A stretch of 52,078 nucleotides of DNA from Paenibacillus albiflavus (GTDB lineage Bacteria; Bacillota; Bacilli; Paenibacillales; NBRC-103111): contig NZ_SKFG01000024.1 of assembly GCF_004344915.1 (NCBI RefSeq), forward strand, positions 1 to 52,078, written 5' to 3'. A model generated the notes under the pieces. It was given only the letters and a program-made list of their open reading frames with translations, was not told where the DNA came from and made no database searches. Positions 9,566-17,983 of this stretch are shown here, one piece after another (positions within the stretch are counted from its first letter, which is position 1; every line of letters begins with the position of its first letter). Made by a program: the position numbers and the translations under genes.

Positions 9566-10498
9566 TTATCTTTGTTTTGTAATAAAGTACAATGCGATCC
9601 AAATCAAGACGAATCCAAAAATTTGAGCGACTGAGATCAACTGTCCAAATGCTAGCCAATTCACGACCACCCCAACCATCGGAAAAGATAGCTCAGCGAA
9701 AGTAGCGTAGGACGCCTTCGTTGTCGATAAACCGCGGTAATAAAGAATGATACTAAGCAGGCCAAGAATAAATGCTTGCAACCCTACACTGATCCCAATT
9801 GATCCCCATGCGGATGTAGGTACATCCCAACTAGGCGCTTCTGCCATCACGAGTCCAATAAGCAAGGGAACAGCTAACAGGAACCGCATCGCGGTTACCA
9901 TCTCATATGACATTTTGTTAAGCAGAAGTCTCCCCATCACAGTCGAGCCGCCCCATAAGAACGCAGCGCCTACAGCAAGCAAGCTACCTGTGCCAAGAAC
10001 TTCTTCAACGTGACCGATCGGAATGCTCCAGCCGAACGTAAGCAAATACGTACCAGCAACTGCTAGAAGCAAGAACCAGACAAAACCTTTAGGTAAAAAC
10101 TCCTTCAATACGAACCTTGCCAGAATGATAGCAAAGACGGGTTGAAGCTTCTGCAACAAGAGTACCCCATTCATATTGCCCGTTGCAAAAGCCTGCGTGA
10201 ACATAATCGTCGCGATAACAGAACCGCCCCACGATAAGAACAACAAAGCTCCTACATCTCGCCAATTGAGATTACTCAGCTCTTTGCGATGAATCCAGAA
10301 AACAGGAACAGAATACACACACAGCATGAGATGTTCAATGAAAACGATCTGCGTTGCGTTGATGTAATCTAGAATTAAGATCCGAAATAATGGTCCTAAT
10401 CCCCATAATCCAGCAGCAAACATGACAAACAGAATACCATTGCGGCTTTCTTTGCTCGAACGATCGACAAATAAGCTTGATTGCATTGTTTTCTCCAT
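9566..10498 (-). CDS. EamA/DMT-family transporter, predicted flavin transporter
   Basis: 310 residues with about ten membrane helices in two similar halves, the layout of EamA-type drug/metabolite transporters in the cytoplasmic membrane. The ATG at 10498 is preceded by GGAGG with 9 bases spacing; a TTG two codons earlier is not needed. The leader contains a clear FMN riboswitch (10719-10874), which normally controls riboflavin synthesis or uptake. This, rather than the protein sequence, points to riboflavin or a related flavin as the substrate. Known flavin carriers include EamA-fold members (RibN type), whereas most Bacillota use RibU. The leader also carries a second structured element (10541-10635). 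Family sure; substrate inferred. Confidence 0.85.
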   Translation of the reverse strand: MEKTMQSSLFVDRSSKESRNGILFVMFAAGLWGLGPLFRILILDYINATQIVFIEHLMLCVYSVPVFWIHRKELSNLNWRDVGALLFLSWGGSVIATIMFTQAFATGNMNGVLLLQKLQPVFAIILARFVLKEFLPKGFVWFLLLAVAGTYLLTFGWSIPIGHVEEVLGTGSLLAVGAAFLWGGSTVMGRLLLNKMSYEMVTAMRFLLAVPLLIGLVMAEAPSWDVPTSAWGSIGISVGLQAFILGLLSIILYYRGLSTTKASYATFAELSFPMVGVVVNWLAFGQLISVAQIFGFVLIWIALYFITKQR

Positions 10499-10540
10499 AT
10501 TCAATAACCTCCGTGGTCGTTGAATATAGGATCTTATTTA

Positions 10541-10635
10541 GTGATATAGAATTTATTACTTCCGTATTATAAATTCTAAGTATCACCTAAAGAAACGTAC
10601 CGTTCTTGAGAACGGAGAAGCCGTTTCTTCTTGGT
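10541..10635 (-). promoter_or_regulatory. Two-hairpin conserved leader element, copy 1
   Basis: It lies between the FMN aptamer and the EamA start. Read on the minus strand, the first hairpin has outer arms GAAACG/CGTTTC and inner arms CCGTTCT/AGAACGG. The second has arms GTGATA plus TAGAATTTAT pairing with ATAAATTCTA plus TATCAC. The same architecture, with identical blocks (ACCAAGAAGAAACGG; the ACTTAGAATTTAT region) and paired changes in the stems, is at 40905-41001 upstream of ytaF. There is no T run, so it is not a plain terminator. I know no named family that matches. Confidence 0.65.
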
Positions 10636-10718
10636 TCTGGAAGACATACCTAATAATCCATCAAATACCGTGGATTAATAAATCAGTTAGTACGCATCTG
10701 AGCTAGCAGCTTGTATGC

Positions 10719-10874
10719 GATCTTCTTCCATCCGGACTATACCGTCGGCTTTGGATTTGCACCAAATCAGTCCCATATGGAGAACTAGCTTCGCTTCGTT
10801 CTTCAACAAGGAGTCGCGGGCTTTGACTTTGCAGCCATTTACCGCCGATTGGGAATTTCACCCTACCCTGAAGA
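10719..10874 (-). promoter_or_regulatory. FMN riboswitch (RFN element)
   Basis: The minus strand shows the conserved RFN blocks in order: AGGGTAGGGTGAAATTCCC, CGGCGGTAAATGGC, AAAGCCCGCGAC, a variable hairpin, GATTTGGTGCAAATCCAAAG, CCGACGGTATAGTCCGGATG and the closing GAAGA, which pairs with TCTTC at the 5' end. FMN-bound aptamers of this class shut off riboflavin genes. The only gene downstream on this strand is the EamA transporter, about 220 bases away. An AATCCA/TGGATT hairpin follows the aptamer, but I could not identify a clear terminator or RBS-sequestering platform. Confidence 0.97.
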
Positions 10875-10991
10875 CCCTACATCAAACCAAATAATTTTAG
10901 TATGATTACTAATCTCATAATTATATCCCTTATTCATGAATTAGCAAGGAATTAATTCACAGACAAATACTATTTATTTCAATTATTGAGG

Positions 10992-11021
10992 TTGACATTT
11001 CTATCAGGTAAATGGTAGTAT
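10992..11021 (+). promoter_or_regulatory. Promoter of the ABC-2 exporter operon
   Basis: A perfect TTGACA (10992-10997), an 18-bp spacer and TAGTAT (11016-11021). Transcription would begin near 11028, after the ATG at 11012. This is why I place the ATPase start at the GTG further down. Confidence 0.75.
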
Positions 11022-11068
11022 TTTCTTCTTGTCTTACTAACTTAATATTGAATTGGAGGAAACCATTT

Positions 11069-12052
11069 GTGATTAAGCTGAGTGGTATTAGCAAAACGTT
11101 TAAAGTGGCGAAAAGGTCCTCGGGATTAAAGAATGCAGTCAAAGCGCTCATTCGCCCGACATTTACAGAAGTTGAGGCACTTCGAGACATTACCTTTTCT
11201 ATCGAGCCTGGCGAAATCGTCGGTTATATTGGACCTAATGGCGCCGGTAAATCGACAAGCATTAAAGTCATGAGCGGCATCCTGGTACCTGATCGTGGGG
11301 AATGCAGCATATTAGGTTACACGCCTTGGAAAAATCGAGTAGAGTATGTGAAGAATATCGGAGTCGTATTCGGTCAACGATCTCAGCTTTGGTGGGATGT
11401 TCCAGTCATTGATTCATTTGAGTTACTACGGGATATATACAACGTCCCTCAAGAGGAATACCACAAGAATCTAAGTTTATTAGTAGAAACCTTAGATCTT
11501 GCAGAAATCATCCACACACCTGTCCGTCAGTTAAGTCTAGGACAACGCATGCGATCTGAAATTGCCGCCTCCCTCCTTCATAGTCCGAAAATTCTGTTCC
11601 TTGATGAACCGACCATCGGTCTTGATGCCGTCTCCAAAATAGCCGTGAGGCAATTCATTCAAACCATCAACAAAGAAAAAGGCGTAACCGTCATCTTAAC
11701 GACCCATGACATGAATGACATTGAAGCCTTAGCAAGCCGAATCATTATGATTGGCAAAGGCAGCCTGCTTTATGACGGCAATCTGCAGTTACTTCGATCC
11801 CAGTTCGGCACACACAAGACAGTAGCCCTTGATTATGTGCACAATGACTGCAAGCCTTTGTACATACCAGGCGTTACGATTACCTCTTGGTCAACAGATC
11901 GAGCAGAAATGCAAGTAGATACAGAAGTAATCCGAATATCAGATGTGCTGACAAGACTATCCAATCAAGTCGAACTTCTTGATGTCACGATCGATGCCCA
12001 GCCAATCGACGATATTATCATCCAATTATATAAAGAGCATCAAATATCATGA
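11069..12052 (+). CDS. ABC-2 exporter, ATP-binding subunit
   Basis: 327 residues from a GTG with GGAGGA 8 bases upstream. An in-frame ATG at 11012 lies within the promoter and is rejected. Walker A is GPNGAGKST (about 55-63), the signature is LSLGQRM, and Walker B is ILFLDEPTIGLD, followed by the switch His in LTTHDM. The extended N-terminus and C-terminal tail fit the COG4586 group, whose members pair with two COG4587/COG3694-type permeases exactly as found next door. The complex should use ATP to export an unknown compound through the membrane. Antibiotic or lipid export is possible but not shown. The stop overlaps the next start (ATGA). Confidence 0.9.
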   Translation: MIKLSGISKTFKVAKRSSGLKNAVKALIRPTFTEVEALRDITFSIEPGEIVGYIGPNGAGKSTSIKVMSGILVPDRGECSILGYTPWKNRVEYVKNIGVVFGQRSQLWWDVPVIDSFELLRDIYNVPQEEYHKNLSLLVETLDLAEIIHTPVRQLSLGQRMRSEIAASLLHSPKILFLDEPTIGLDAVSKIAVRQFIQTINKEKGVTVILTTHDMNDIEALASRIIMIGKGSLLYDGNLQLLRSQFGTHKTVALDYVHNDCKPLYIPGVTITSWSTDRAEMQVDTEVIRISDVLTRLSNQVELLDVTIDAQPIDDIIIQLYKEHQIS

Positions 12053-12852
12053 AAGCTTACCTATCAATTTTCAAGCTAAGATTGAATATGGGGCTCCAGT
12101 ATCGTGCCGCAGCTTTGGCTGGCGTGGCAACTCAATTCTTCTGGGGCTTCATGATCATCATGGTCTATGAAGCATTCTACACACACTCAATAAATGAAGC
12201 ACCGATTTCGCTTCATCAAGTAATTACGTATGTATGGCTGCAGCAATCTTTTCTATCCTTAATTATGCTATGGTTCAGAGATAATGAGTTATTTCATCTG
12301 ATAACCACTGGCAATATTGCTTATGAGTTATGTAGGCCGAGCAGCATATACAGCTTTTGGTATGCCAAGTTATTAGCACAGCGAATCTCAAGTGCTATTT
12401 TACGAAGCTTCCCGATCCTGATCGTTGCTCTCTTTTTACCAGAGCCTTATCGATTTGCACAGCCTGCTGATGTTGTTACGTTCATTTTATTTGCAATCTC
12501 GCTTATCCTAGGATTATTTATCGTTGTCTCTATCGCAATGCTCATTTATATTTCGGTATTTATTACGTTATCTCCAATGGGGTCTCTGCTGCTATTTGGC
12601 GTAGTCGGCGAATTCTGCGCAGGTATGACAATCCCGATTCCACTCATGCCTGAATGGCTGCAGCAAATTATTTATTTCCTGCCATTTAGATGGACAGCGG
12701 ATTTCCCTTTCCGTATCTATTCGGGACATATACCAAGCGATGAAGCAATGATCGGTATCGTTCTCCAACTCATCTGGCTCGTCTTGCTAATTGGTCTAGG
12801 CAAATTCCTTATGTCCAAAGTACTGAGAAGAGTCGTTGTACAAGGAGGTTAA
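12049..12852 (+). CDS. ABC-2 exporter permease 1 (COG4587-like)
   Basis: 267 residues with about six membrane helices and no extracytoplasmic domain, as expected for ABC-2-type permeases that make the channel with a partner. The start overlaps the ATPase stop by 4 bases, a sign of coupled translation. The second permease follows 5 bp after the stop. The AALAGVATQFFWGF segment and the GEFCAGMTIPIPLMP segment are typical of this family. Substrate unknown. Confidence 0.85.
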   Translation: MKAYLSIFKLRLNMGLQYRAAALAGVATQFFWGFMIIMVYEAFYTHSINEAPISLHQVITYVWLQQSFLSLIMLWFRDNELFHLITTGNIAYELCRPSSIYSFWYAKLLAQRISSAILRSFPILIVALFLPEPYRFAQPADVVTFILFAISLILGLFIVVSIAMLIYISVFITLSPMGSLLLFGVVGEFCAGMTIPIPLMPEWLQQIIYFLPFRWTADFPFRIYSGHIPSDEAMIGIVLQLIWLVLLIGLGKFLMSKVLRRVVVQGG

Positions 12853-12857
12853 TCGCA

Positions 12858-13640
12858 ATGAGACTTTATGGCAAATATTTACTAATTCACTTCAAATCTC
12901 AAATGCAGCATCGCACTTCTTTCTATCTCTTAATGTTCGGTCAATTTTTTCTTCCATTCACTGTATTTGCTGGACTGTACTTCTTATTCGAACGATTCGG
13001 ACAAATTCAAGGTTGGGAATTTCACGAAGTGGCGCTATGCTTTGCCGTCATTCATATGGCATTTGCGATAAGCGAATGCTTCGCAAGGGGATTTGATTTA
13101 TTTTCAGGGCTTGTCATCAATGGTGAATTCGACCGATTGCTTGTACGTCCTCGAAGCACGGTTGTGCAGGTACTAGGCTCTAAATTCGAGTTCAGTCGAA
13201 TGGGGCGATTAGTAACAAGTGTTAGCGTGTTAGTGTGGGCAGTAGCCAGCCTGCCTATTGATTGGACGATTCTTAAAGGGATAACGCTATTCTTAATGAT
13301 CACAAGTGGTGTGTTTATTTTCTCAGGCATCTTCATCCTTGCGGCAAGCCTTAGCTTCTGGACGATTCAAGGACTGGAAGTGGCCAATATTTTTACCGAT
13401 GGTGGTAGAGAAATGTCCCAATACCCGCTTAACATTTATCAAAAATGGGCATCCCGCTTCTTCACCTTCGTCATTCCGTTTGGCTGCGTCAACTATTTAC
13501 CGCTGCTCTACATTCTGGACAAGCCTGAGGCAGACAGTATCCTGTACGCACTCGCCCCACTCGCTGGTATCGTCTTTGTGGTCCCTTGCTTACTCGTCTG
13601 GCGATTCGGAGTGAGACATTATCGTTCTACAGGGTCTTAA
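12858..13640 (+). CDS. ABC-2 exporter permease 2 (COG3694-like)
   Basis: 260 residues with six predicted helices. It resembles permease 1 in layout, has its own strong AAGGAGG RBS, and is translated last of the three exporter subunits. It contains a GEFDRLLVRP segment near residue 90, typical of COG3694 permeases. It should form a heterodimeric membrane channel with permease 1, driven by the ATPase at 11069. Promoter, tight spacing and the terminator at 13776-13818 define one operon. Confidence 0.85.
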   Translation: MRLYGKYLLIHFKSQMQHRTSFYLLMFGQFFLPFTVFAGLYFLFERFGQIQGWEFHEVALCFAVIHMAFAISECFARGFDLFSGLVINGEFDRLLVRPRSTVVQVLGSKFEFSRMGRLVTSVSVLVWAVASLPIDWTILKGITLFLMITSGVFIFSGIFILAASLSFWTIQGLEVANIFTDGGREMSQYPLNIYQKWASRFFTFVIPFGCVNYLPLLYILDKPEADSILYALAPLAGIVFVVPCLLVWRFGVRHYRSTGS

Positions 13641-13651
13641 AGGAGACTTAT

Positions 13652-13750
13652 ATGGAGATTCGGGAAATCGATGGCATCAATTTATCCTTTTACACCAACC
13701 ATGATGTCGAGAACGGTGAAGTCGCTATTTTTATGAAAAAGAAGCTTTAA
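13652..13750 (+). CDS. 32-residue ORF at the end of the exporter operon
   Basis: An ATG with AAAGGAG overlapping the stop of permease 2 opens a 32-codon frame (starts MEIREIDGIN, ends MKKKL). The RBS and position suggest translation. It has no membrane helix and no motif I recognise. It could be a real small protein or the start of a larger gene that has been lost. A terminator follows at once. Confidence 0.45.
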   Translation: MEIREIDGINLSFYTNHDVENGEVAIFMKKKL

Positions 13751-13775
13751 TTATAATTGTTGGTAACGACGAAGA

Positions 13776-13818
13776 ACGTCCCACACTGCACTCCATTTCG
13801 AGTGTGTGGGACGTTTTG
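13776..13818. terminator. Strong, probably bidirectional terminator
   Basis: Arms ACGTCCCACAC and GTGTGGGACGT form a perfect 11-bp stem, followed by TTTTGTT on the plus strand. It ends the exporter operon and may also serve the convergent gene ending at 13871. Confidence 0.9.
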
Positions 13819-13870
13819 TTGTTAAGAAGTACTTGACATACCATTAGAGCTGGTGTCGTTGACTCTGAAT

Positions 13871-14875
13871 TTATTTAGTTGGGAGTACAATATTCAAAAG
13901 CTGCTTCAGGTCTGGAGCAGAAATGAAAGTGGAGCCGTTAACAGTTTCTGTTTTGGCTTGAAGAAACACACTTTCACCTGCAACAGTAGCAGTTTCCGTA
14001 CCGATTATCGTATCGAATATCGCATGGTCTCCCTTCGAAATAGTAACTGCACTACGATCATTATCCCAACCTACTGTCAAATCAAGTGCATCGCTGATTG
14101 CACGAAGTGGCAGCATAGTGATTCCATCGGCATTCTGATATGCCTTTAAGCTTCCTTCTTTCAGCTCCTCTCCGTTAATGCTAATCCCTCCGTCTGTCGC
14201 TAGCTCCAGATACCCGCGATAGGAATAAGGGAATAGCATAATTTTCGTAGGGACACTTTTAAAGCCTGGAACCATTGAGTTGCTCTTCCAGACGAGGATT
14301 TTGCTGCCAGGTATCAGATGATCAGTGGTTACAATATTCTTCGTCAGATAAGGTGTAAGTTCAATGTCTGAGCTGACATTCACTGTTTCGTTATCATTTG
14401 TTGTGAGAATAATCGTTTTGTCATCTGCATGTTTCACAGATGTGATTTCATGGTATGAAGGCACACCGAAGTCGGCAGGAATATTGCAAAGAATAAGTTC
14501 AGCATTTGCCATTGGCGGCTCACTAAGAGCAAGTGTAATACCGATATAGGCGTATACAATTTGTCCTTCTTGGACATCATCTATTTTGACTGGAGTGCCC
14601 TTAACTGCATCAAGAATCAATGTATCTTCTGTAACATTGAGTATAATCTTCTTGTAAAGGGCATTATCATTGGAGTTTTCTAGCATGAATTGGCCACTTT
14701 CCAACTTTGTTAACGAACCATAAATATAGGTAACAGAGTTGTTAAGTTCCGAGCTTATAGGTGCGGAGATAGGCTGTAGCGCCTCAGTCTCTGCAGCGAT
14801 TGCTGGAAGGGAAACTGTACATAACATGGTAGCAAGCATCGTAGTTGGAATTATTTTTTTGAATGTGTTTTTCAT
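13871..14875 (-). CDS. Secreted protein with copper amine oxidase N-terminal-like (stalk) domain
   Basis: 334 residues from the ATG at 14875, with a GAGAGGATGA-like RBS at good distance. The upstream ATG at 14887 directly abuts that RBS. A signal peptide with AXA-type cleavage is seen near residues 20-30 (LPAIAAE). The C-terminal about 110 residues match the Cu_amine_oxidN1 stalk domain common in Paenibacillus and Bacillus exported proteins (motif TMLPLRAISDALGL-like, then VGWDNDRSAVTI). The middle is a beta-rich region of unknown role. It lies directly after the anti-sigma gene, so it is probably co-expressed with, and perhaps controlled by, the ECF sigma factor. No enzyme activity is implied by the domain name. 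Confidence 0.75.
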   Translation of the reverse strand: MKNTFKKIIPTTMLATMLCTVSLPAIAAETEALQPISAPISSELNNSVTYIYGSLTKLESGQFMLENSNDNALYKKIILNVTEDTLILDAVKGTPVKIDDVQEGQIVYAYIGITLALSEPPMANAELILCNIPADFGVPSYHEITSVKHADDKTIILTTNDNETVNVSSDIELTPYLTKNIVTTDHLIPGSKILVWKSNSMVPGFKSVPTKIMLFPYSYRGYLELATDGGISINGEELKEGSLKAYQNADGITMLPLRAISDALDLTVGWDNDRSAVTISKGDHAIFDTIIGTETATVAGESVFLQAKTETVNGSTFISAPDLKQLLNIVLPTK

Positions 14876-14892
14876 GATAACATTCATCCTCT

Positions 14893-15867
14893 CTATGGTA
14901 TGTTTGGGTTTGTTTGTTGTGGCTCATAGGCAGGGACAGTAACCTCAAAGCCATCAAAAAGCTCAGTAAAATCCGATATGAATTGCTTTGTTAGATAATA
15001 TCGATTGTCACCGATAGAGACAATTCCAAGTTCCGGAATGATATTTATCTCAACGCTAGTTTTATCAGCAAGGTGAATCCTTAGTAAGAAAGAGTTGCCA
15101 CTCGACTGTGCTTTCCCGATAGCCATATAATCTTCCTCTTTTAAATCTGAAGCGAATACAGATTGTGCAAGTTCCTCAATCAACCCTTGAACCGTCTTAT
15201 GACGACCAATGATGCCTTTGGACTCCGTACCACTAAAATTGAGAAGTTCAATTTGCTTAGCCGATTCGCTAAGGCCAGTATTCGTGAAATACTCACTTGC
15301 AGAAACAGGAGAATTGTCAGAGTGCCCTACGAATTGGGCCATGTAGTAATTGTCCTGATAAACTACTGCGATTCGAAAAGCAGAATTATATGCTGGGATT
15401 TGGTACAATGTGCCCCCGACAGCAAATGTAGTGGAGAGATCTTCATCTACTTTGAGCATCTTTCCAGCTTTGCGGTCGAGTAAAATCTCATGATTCAGCG
15501 TTCCAAGTTCTTCGGTTAGCGGCACCTGAGAAAAATCGAATTGCGCGCCATTGTTTATAAATTCATAACGATTACCGCTGTAGTTGAAATACTTGCGCAT
15601 GAAGTTACTTGTCGATGCTGACATAGGCTGCGCCTCAATCTGTGAAATCACTGGCTCAAGCGTGAAACGTGGAATAATCACTAGCAGTGCGAATACAGCG
15701 CAAATGATGCATAAAGCTGGAATAGCAAATCTCAAGCGGCGTTTCAAGGTGCTCTGTTGCCGAGATGATCGGTTGATTATAGCGCTCAGCATTTTGCTCT
15801 GCTGTTCGTCAGTTGGGCCAATCTTTGAAATGCTGTGGATCAAGTCTTTTTCATTCACCAGATTCAC
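14893..15867 (-). CDS. Probable membrane anti-sigma factor
   Basis: 324 residues: about 45 cytoplasmic residues, one helix at about 46-66 (AIPALCIICAVFALLVIIP) and an outside domain of about 250 residues. The gene overlaps the 3' end of an ECF sigma gene by 17 bp, the classic arrangement for a cognate anti-sigma that holds the sigma factor at the membrane until an envelope signal arrives. I see no zinc-type anti-sigma HXXXCXXC motif, so it would be of the non-zinc kind (RsiX/DUF4179-like). The function rests mainly on topology and neighbours. Confidence 0.7.
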   Translation of the reverse strand: MNLVNEKDLIHSISKIGPTDEQQSKMLSAIINRSSRQQSTLKRRLRFAIPALCIICAVFALLVIIPRFTLEPVISQIEAQPMSASTSNFMRKYFNYSGNRYEFINNGAQFDFSQVPLTEELGTLNHEILLDRKAGKMLKVDEDLSTTFAVGGTLYQIPAYNSAFRIAVVYQDNYYMAQFVGHSDNSPVSASEYFTNTGLSESAKQIELLNFSGTESKGIIGRHKTVQGLIEELAQSVFASDLKEEDYMAIGKAQSSGNSFLLRIHLADKTSVEINIIPELGIVSIGDNRYYLTKQFISDFTELFDGFEVTVPAYEPQQTNPNIP

Positions 15868-16348
15868 CTCCCAACTTGAGCTTCAGCATTTGCCTTGCAG
15901 TATGTAGTTGTGATCGTATAGTCGATTCTTTAATACTTAGCAAGCAGGAGATCTCTTTGGTGCTGTAACCCTCATAATAAAATAGAAATATGGGGAGACG
16001 GTATTTAAGGGATAGCGATAACACCTGCTCCAGCACCTCGTCATGCGTATCTAGCTTTGAAAACACTTGTGGGTCAACGTCATCAATTGATGTTCGGAGT
16101 CTTCTCCACCAGTGTTTTAGTCTGTTTTTGCACTCGTTTCGAGACGTGACAATCAGCCATGCCTTCTCGTGCTCCACATCTTCAAATACCTTATTAGACT
16201 GTATCAGCTTCACAAATACGGTTTGTGTGGCATCCTCGGCGTCTTGAGGTTTTTTAAGCAGCATATAACATACCTTATACACGGTATTCACATGACGGTG
16301 ATATACTTCGGTGATCTCCTTGCCCGTACGCTGCAAGGTACTTTCCAC
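15851..16348 (-). CDS. ECF RNA polymerase sigma factor
   Basis: 165 residues from a GTG with AGGAGG 9 bases upstream. Region 2 (YHRHVNTVYKVCYMLLKKPQDAEDATQTVFVKL is split by the usual DAED turn) binds core polymerase and the -10 element. Region 4 (YYEGYSTKEISCLLSIKEST) is the helix-turn-helix for the -35 element. The length is standard for ECF sigma factors. The operon continues with the anti-sigma and a secreted protein. Upstream there is a CCAACATTT string that could be an ECF-type -35, suggesting autoregulation, but this is weak. The signal and regulon are unknown. Confidence 0.9.
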   Translation of the reverse strand: MESTLQRTGKEITEVYHRHVNTVYKVCYMLLKKPQDAEDATQTVFVKLIQSNKVFEDVEHEKAWLIVTSRNECKNRLKHWWRRLRTSIDDVDPQVFSKLDTHDEVLEQVLSLSLKYRLPIFLFYYEGYSTKEISCLLSIKESTIRSQLHTARQMLKLKLGGESGE

Positions 16349-16409
16349 CGTATATACCTCCTTTCACTTATAACACAATCGGGAAGCCCGAAATGTTGGG
16401 TTACTTATA

Positions 16410-16444
16410 AAAAAAATTTAAAGTAGAGGATATGACTCCTCTAC
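16410..16444 (-). terminator. Terminator after the MATE exporter gene
   Basis: The arms of GTAGAGGA and TCCTCTAC form a perfect 8-bp stem. On the minus strand the hairpin is followed by TTTAAATTTTTTTT. It separates the MATE gene from the sigma operon. Confidence 0.85.
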
Positions 16445-16501
16445 CACGCATGTTTAAAGCATTCATTTTGACCTACTCTCTACCATATGCTATTGAAACT
16501 C

Positions 16502-17851
16502 TTAAGCCTTCCTCAAGCTAACTTCCTTAATCTTATCACGATTCATCACCAATACACCGAGCATCGTTATTGCTTCAGCAGCGACGGGAACTAGCCAGAT
16601 ACCGTTCACACCAAGCCATTTCGGCAGAATCCATAACAAAGGTAAGACAAGGATTAAACCACGGCTTAGGATGATCATAGTAGATTTAGCGGTCTGCCTG
16701 ATGGACTGATAGTACTCTGCATATACAATATTGAAGCCTAGGAAGAGGTATTGCAAGAAGAACAGGCTGATTCCATTAATCGTTAAGGTTAATAAGAAGT
16801 CATTCTTTACATCAAACAGCATTACAATATATTCTCCAAAGAACAATCCAACTAAGACAGCGATCACTCCAAATATTAATGCCGTCAGAATCGCAATCCG
16901 CAGCGCAGACTTCAATCGATCGAACAACTGAGCTCCATAATTAAAGCTTGCCAGCGGCTGCAATGCAGCCCCCACTCCAAAGAAGATGAGCAGCGCCATG
17001 GAGTGAACACTGTTCACCATTGCAAAAGCAGCAACTCCCGTCTCCCCCGCATTGTGGATGAAAGCCAAATTAAATCCTATCGTAATGATCGCAACAGACA
17101 TCTCAGTAACAAAACTCGGAAAACCAATAATGAGAATATCCTTCACAATCTTCCACTTAAAATGCAATTTCGACCATTTCAAAACGCTATTCTTTCGAAA
17201 GAAATGAGCCAATAATACAACAAACCCAATCGCCGCAGATATTATGGTCGCTAGAGCTGAGCCTTCCACACCCCAACCATAAATAAAAATAAATACATAA
17301 TTGAAAACGATATTCAATAGCGCGGTCAGAATAAGTCCCAGCATCGCAAGCTTGGGGTTACCGTCATTGCGAATAAATATGCTTAGCACATTCTCCAGCA
17401 CATAGATGATACCGAATGTCAGCAGAATGTTTAAATAATCAAGGGTATAAGGTAGTATCACCTCATTGGCACCGAAAATATTGGCCAAATCCTCTAACCG
17501 CCATAAGCATATGACCATTAAAATGCCTACGATCACCACAGCTAAAATCATCGACTGAGAGAAGATCGATCTTGCACGATCCACTTTATTTTCACCTAAT
17601 GCGATTGAATATAAGGTGGCTCCCCCCATCCCAATCCATAAGGAAATCGAGAAAATAATTGAGAACGCTGGCAACGCTACATTGACACCCGCGAGTGCAT
17701 GTTCGCCAACGCCTCTGCTGACCATGACACCATCAATAATAATATTAACAGACATGAGCAGCATACCCAGTACGGCAGGAATCAGATAGGATACGAACAG
17801 CTTATGGACACTCTTGTTTCTTAAATCTTGATGTACCGTTTTTTGTTGCAT
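16502..17851 (-). CDS. MATE-family multidrug/cation antiporter
   Basis: 449 residues with twelve membrane helices in two six-helix bundles, the layout of MATE (NorM/DinF/MepA-type) efflux pumps, which export cationic drugs or dyes in exchange for Na+ or H+. The chosen ATG at 17851 has AAGGGG 8 bases upstream. An in-frame GTG at 17878 lies just after the promoter and lacks an RBS. The promoter has a MerR-type dyad with an overlong 19-bp spacer (17882-17912), and the gene immediately upstream encodes a MerR regulator with a drug-binding GyrI-like domain. So the pump is probably drug-induced. Substrate unknown. Confidence 0.9.
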   Translation of the reverse strand: MQQKTVHQDLRNKSVHKLFVSYLIPAVLGMLLMSVNIIIDGVMVSRGVGEHALAGVNVALPAFSIIFSISLWIGMGGATLYSIALGENKVDRARSIFSQSMILAVVIVGILMVICLWRLEDLANIFGANEVILPYTLDYLNILLTFGIIYVLENVLSIFIRNDGNPKLAMLGLILTALLNIVFNYVFIFIYGWGVEGSALATIISAAIGFVVLLAHFFRKNSVLKWSKLHFKWKIVKDILIIGFPSFVTEMSVAIITIGFNLAFIHNAGETGVAAFAMVNSVHSMALLIFFGVGAALQPLASFNYGAQLFDRLKSALRIAILTALIFGVIAVLVGLFFGEYIVMLFDVKNDFLLTLTINGISLFFLQYLFLGFNIVYAEYYQSIRQTAKSTMIILSRGLILVLPLLWILPKWLGVNGIWLVPVAAEAITMLGVLVMNRDKIKEVSLRKA

Positions 17852-17881
17852 ACAAATTCCCCTTTTCTTGTTGCTCACTAC

Positions 17882-17912
17882 AGTCTAAACCCTCAAGTAA
17901 CTTGAAGGTCAA
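17882..17912 (-). promoter_or_regulatory. MerR-type promoter/operator of the MATE gene
   Basis: Minus strand: TTGACC (17907-17912), exactly 19 bp, then TAGACT (17882-17887). The spacer holds the dyad ACCTTCAAGTTACTTGAGGGT, the standard MerR/SoxR/BmrR-family operator. The 19-bp spacer is the hallmark of promoters that need DNA untwisting by an activated MerR protein. The adjacent regulator at 17984-18853 is the obvious candidate. Confidence 0.9.
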
Positions 17913-17923
17913 TAGATGAAGAA

Positions 17924-17959
17924 TAAAAAAAGCACCTGATATCCGGTTATCAGTGCTTC
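17924..17959 (-). terminator. Terminator after the merR-family gene
   Basis: Arms AAGCACTGAT and ATCAGGTGCTT are followed on the minus strand by seven T residues. It isolates the regulator transcript from the MATE promoter just downstream. Confidence 0.9.
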
Positions 17960-17983
17960 TGGCAATAAACAATCTTATGCTAT

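Noticed and set aside
9456-9659. 67-codon minus-strand ORF
   Set aside because: It overlaps the end of the EamA gene in another frame and the terminator; no RBS.
11012-11068. Upstream in-frame ATG for the ABC-2 ATPase
   Set aside because: It lies inside the promoter (TTGACA at 10992, TAGTAT at 11016), so it is not in the transcript; the GTG at 11069 has GGAGGA.
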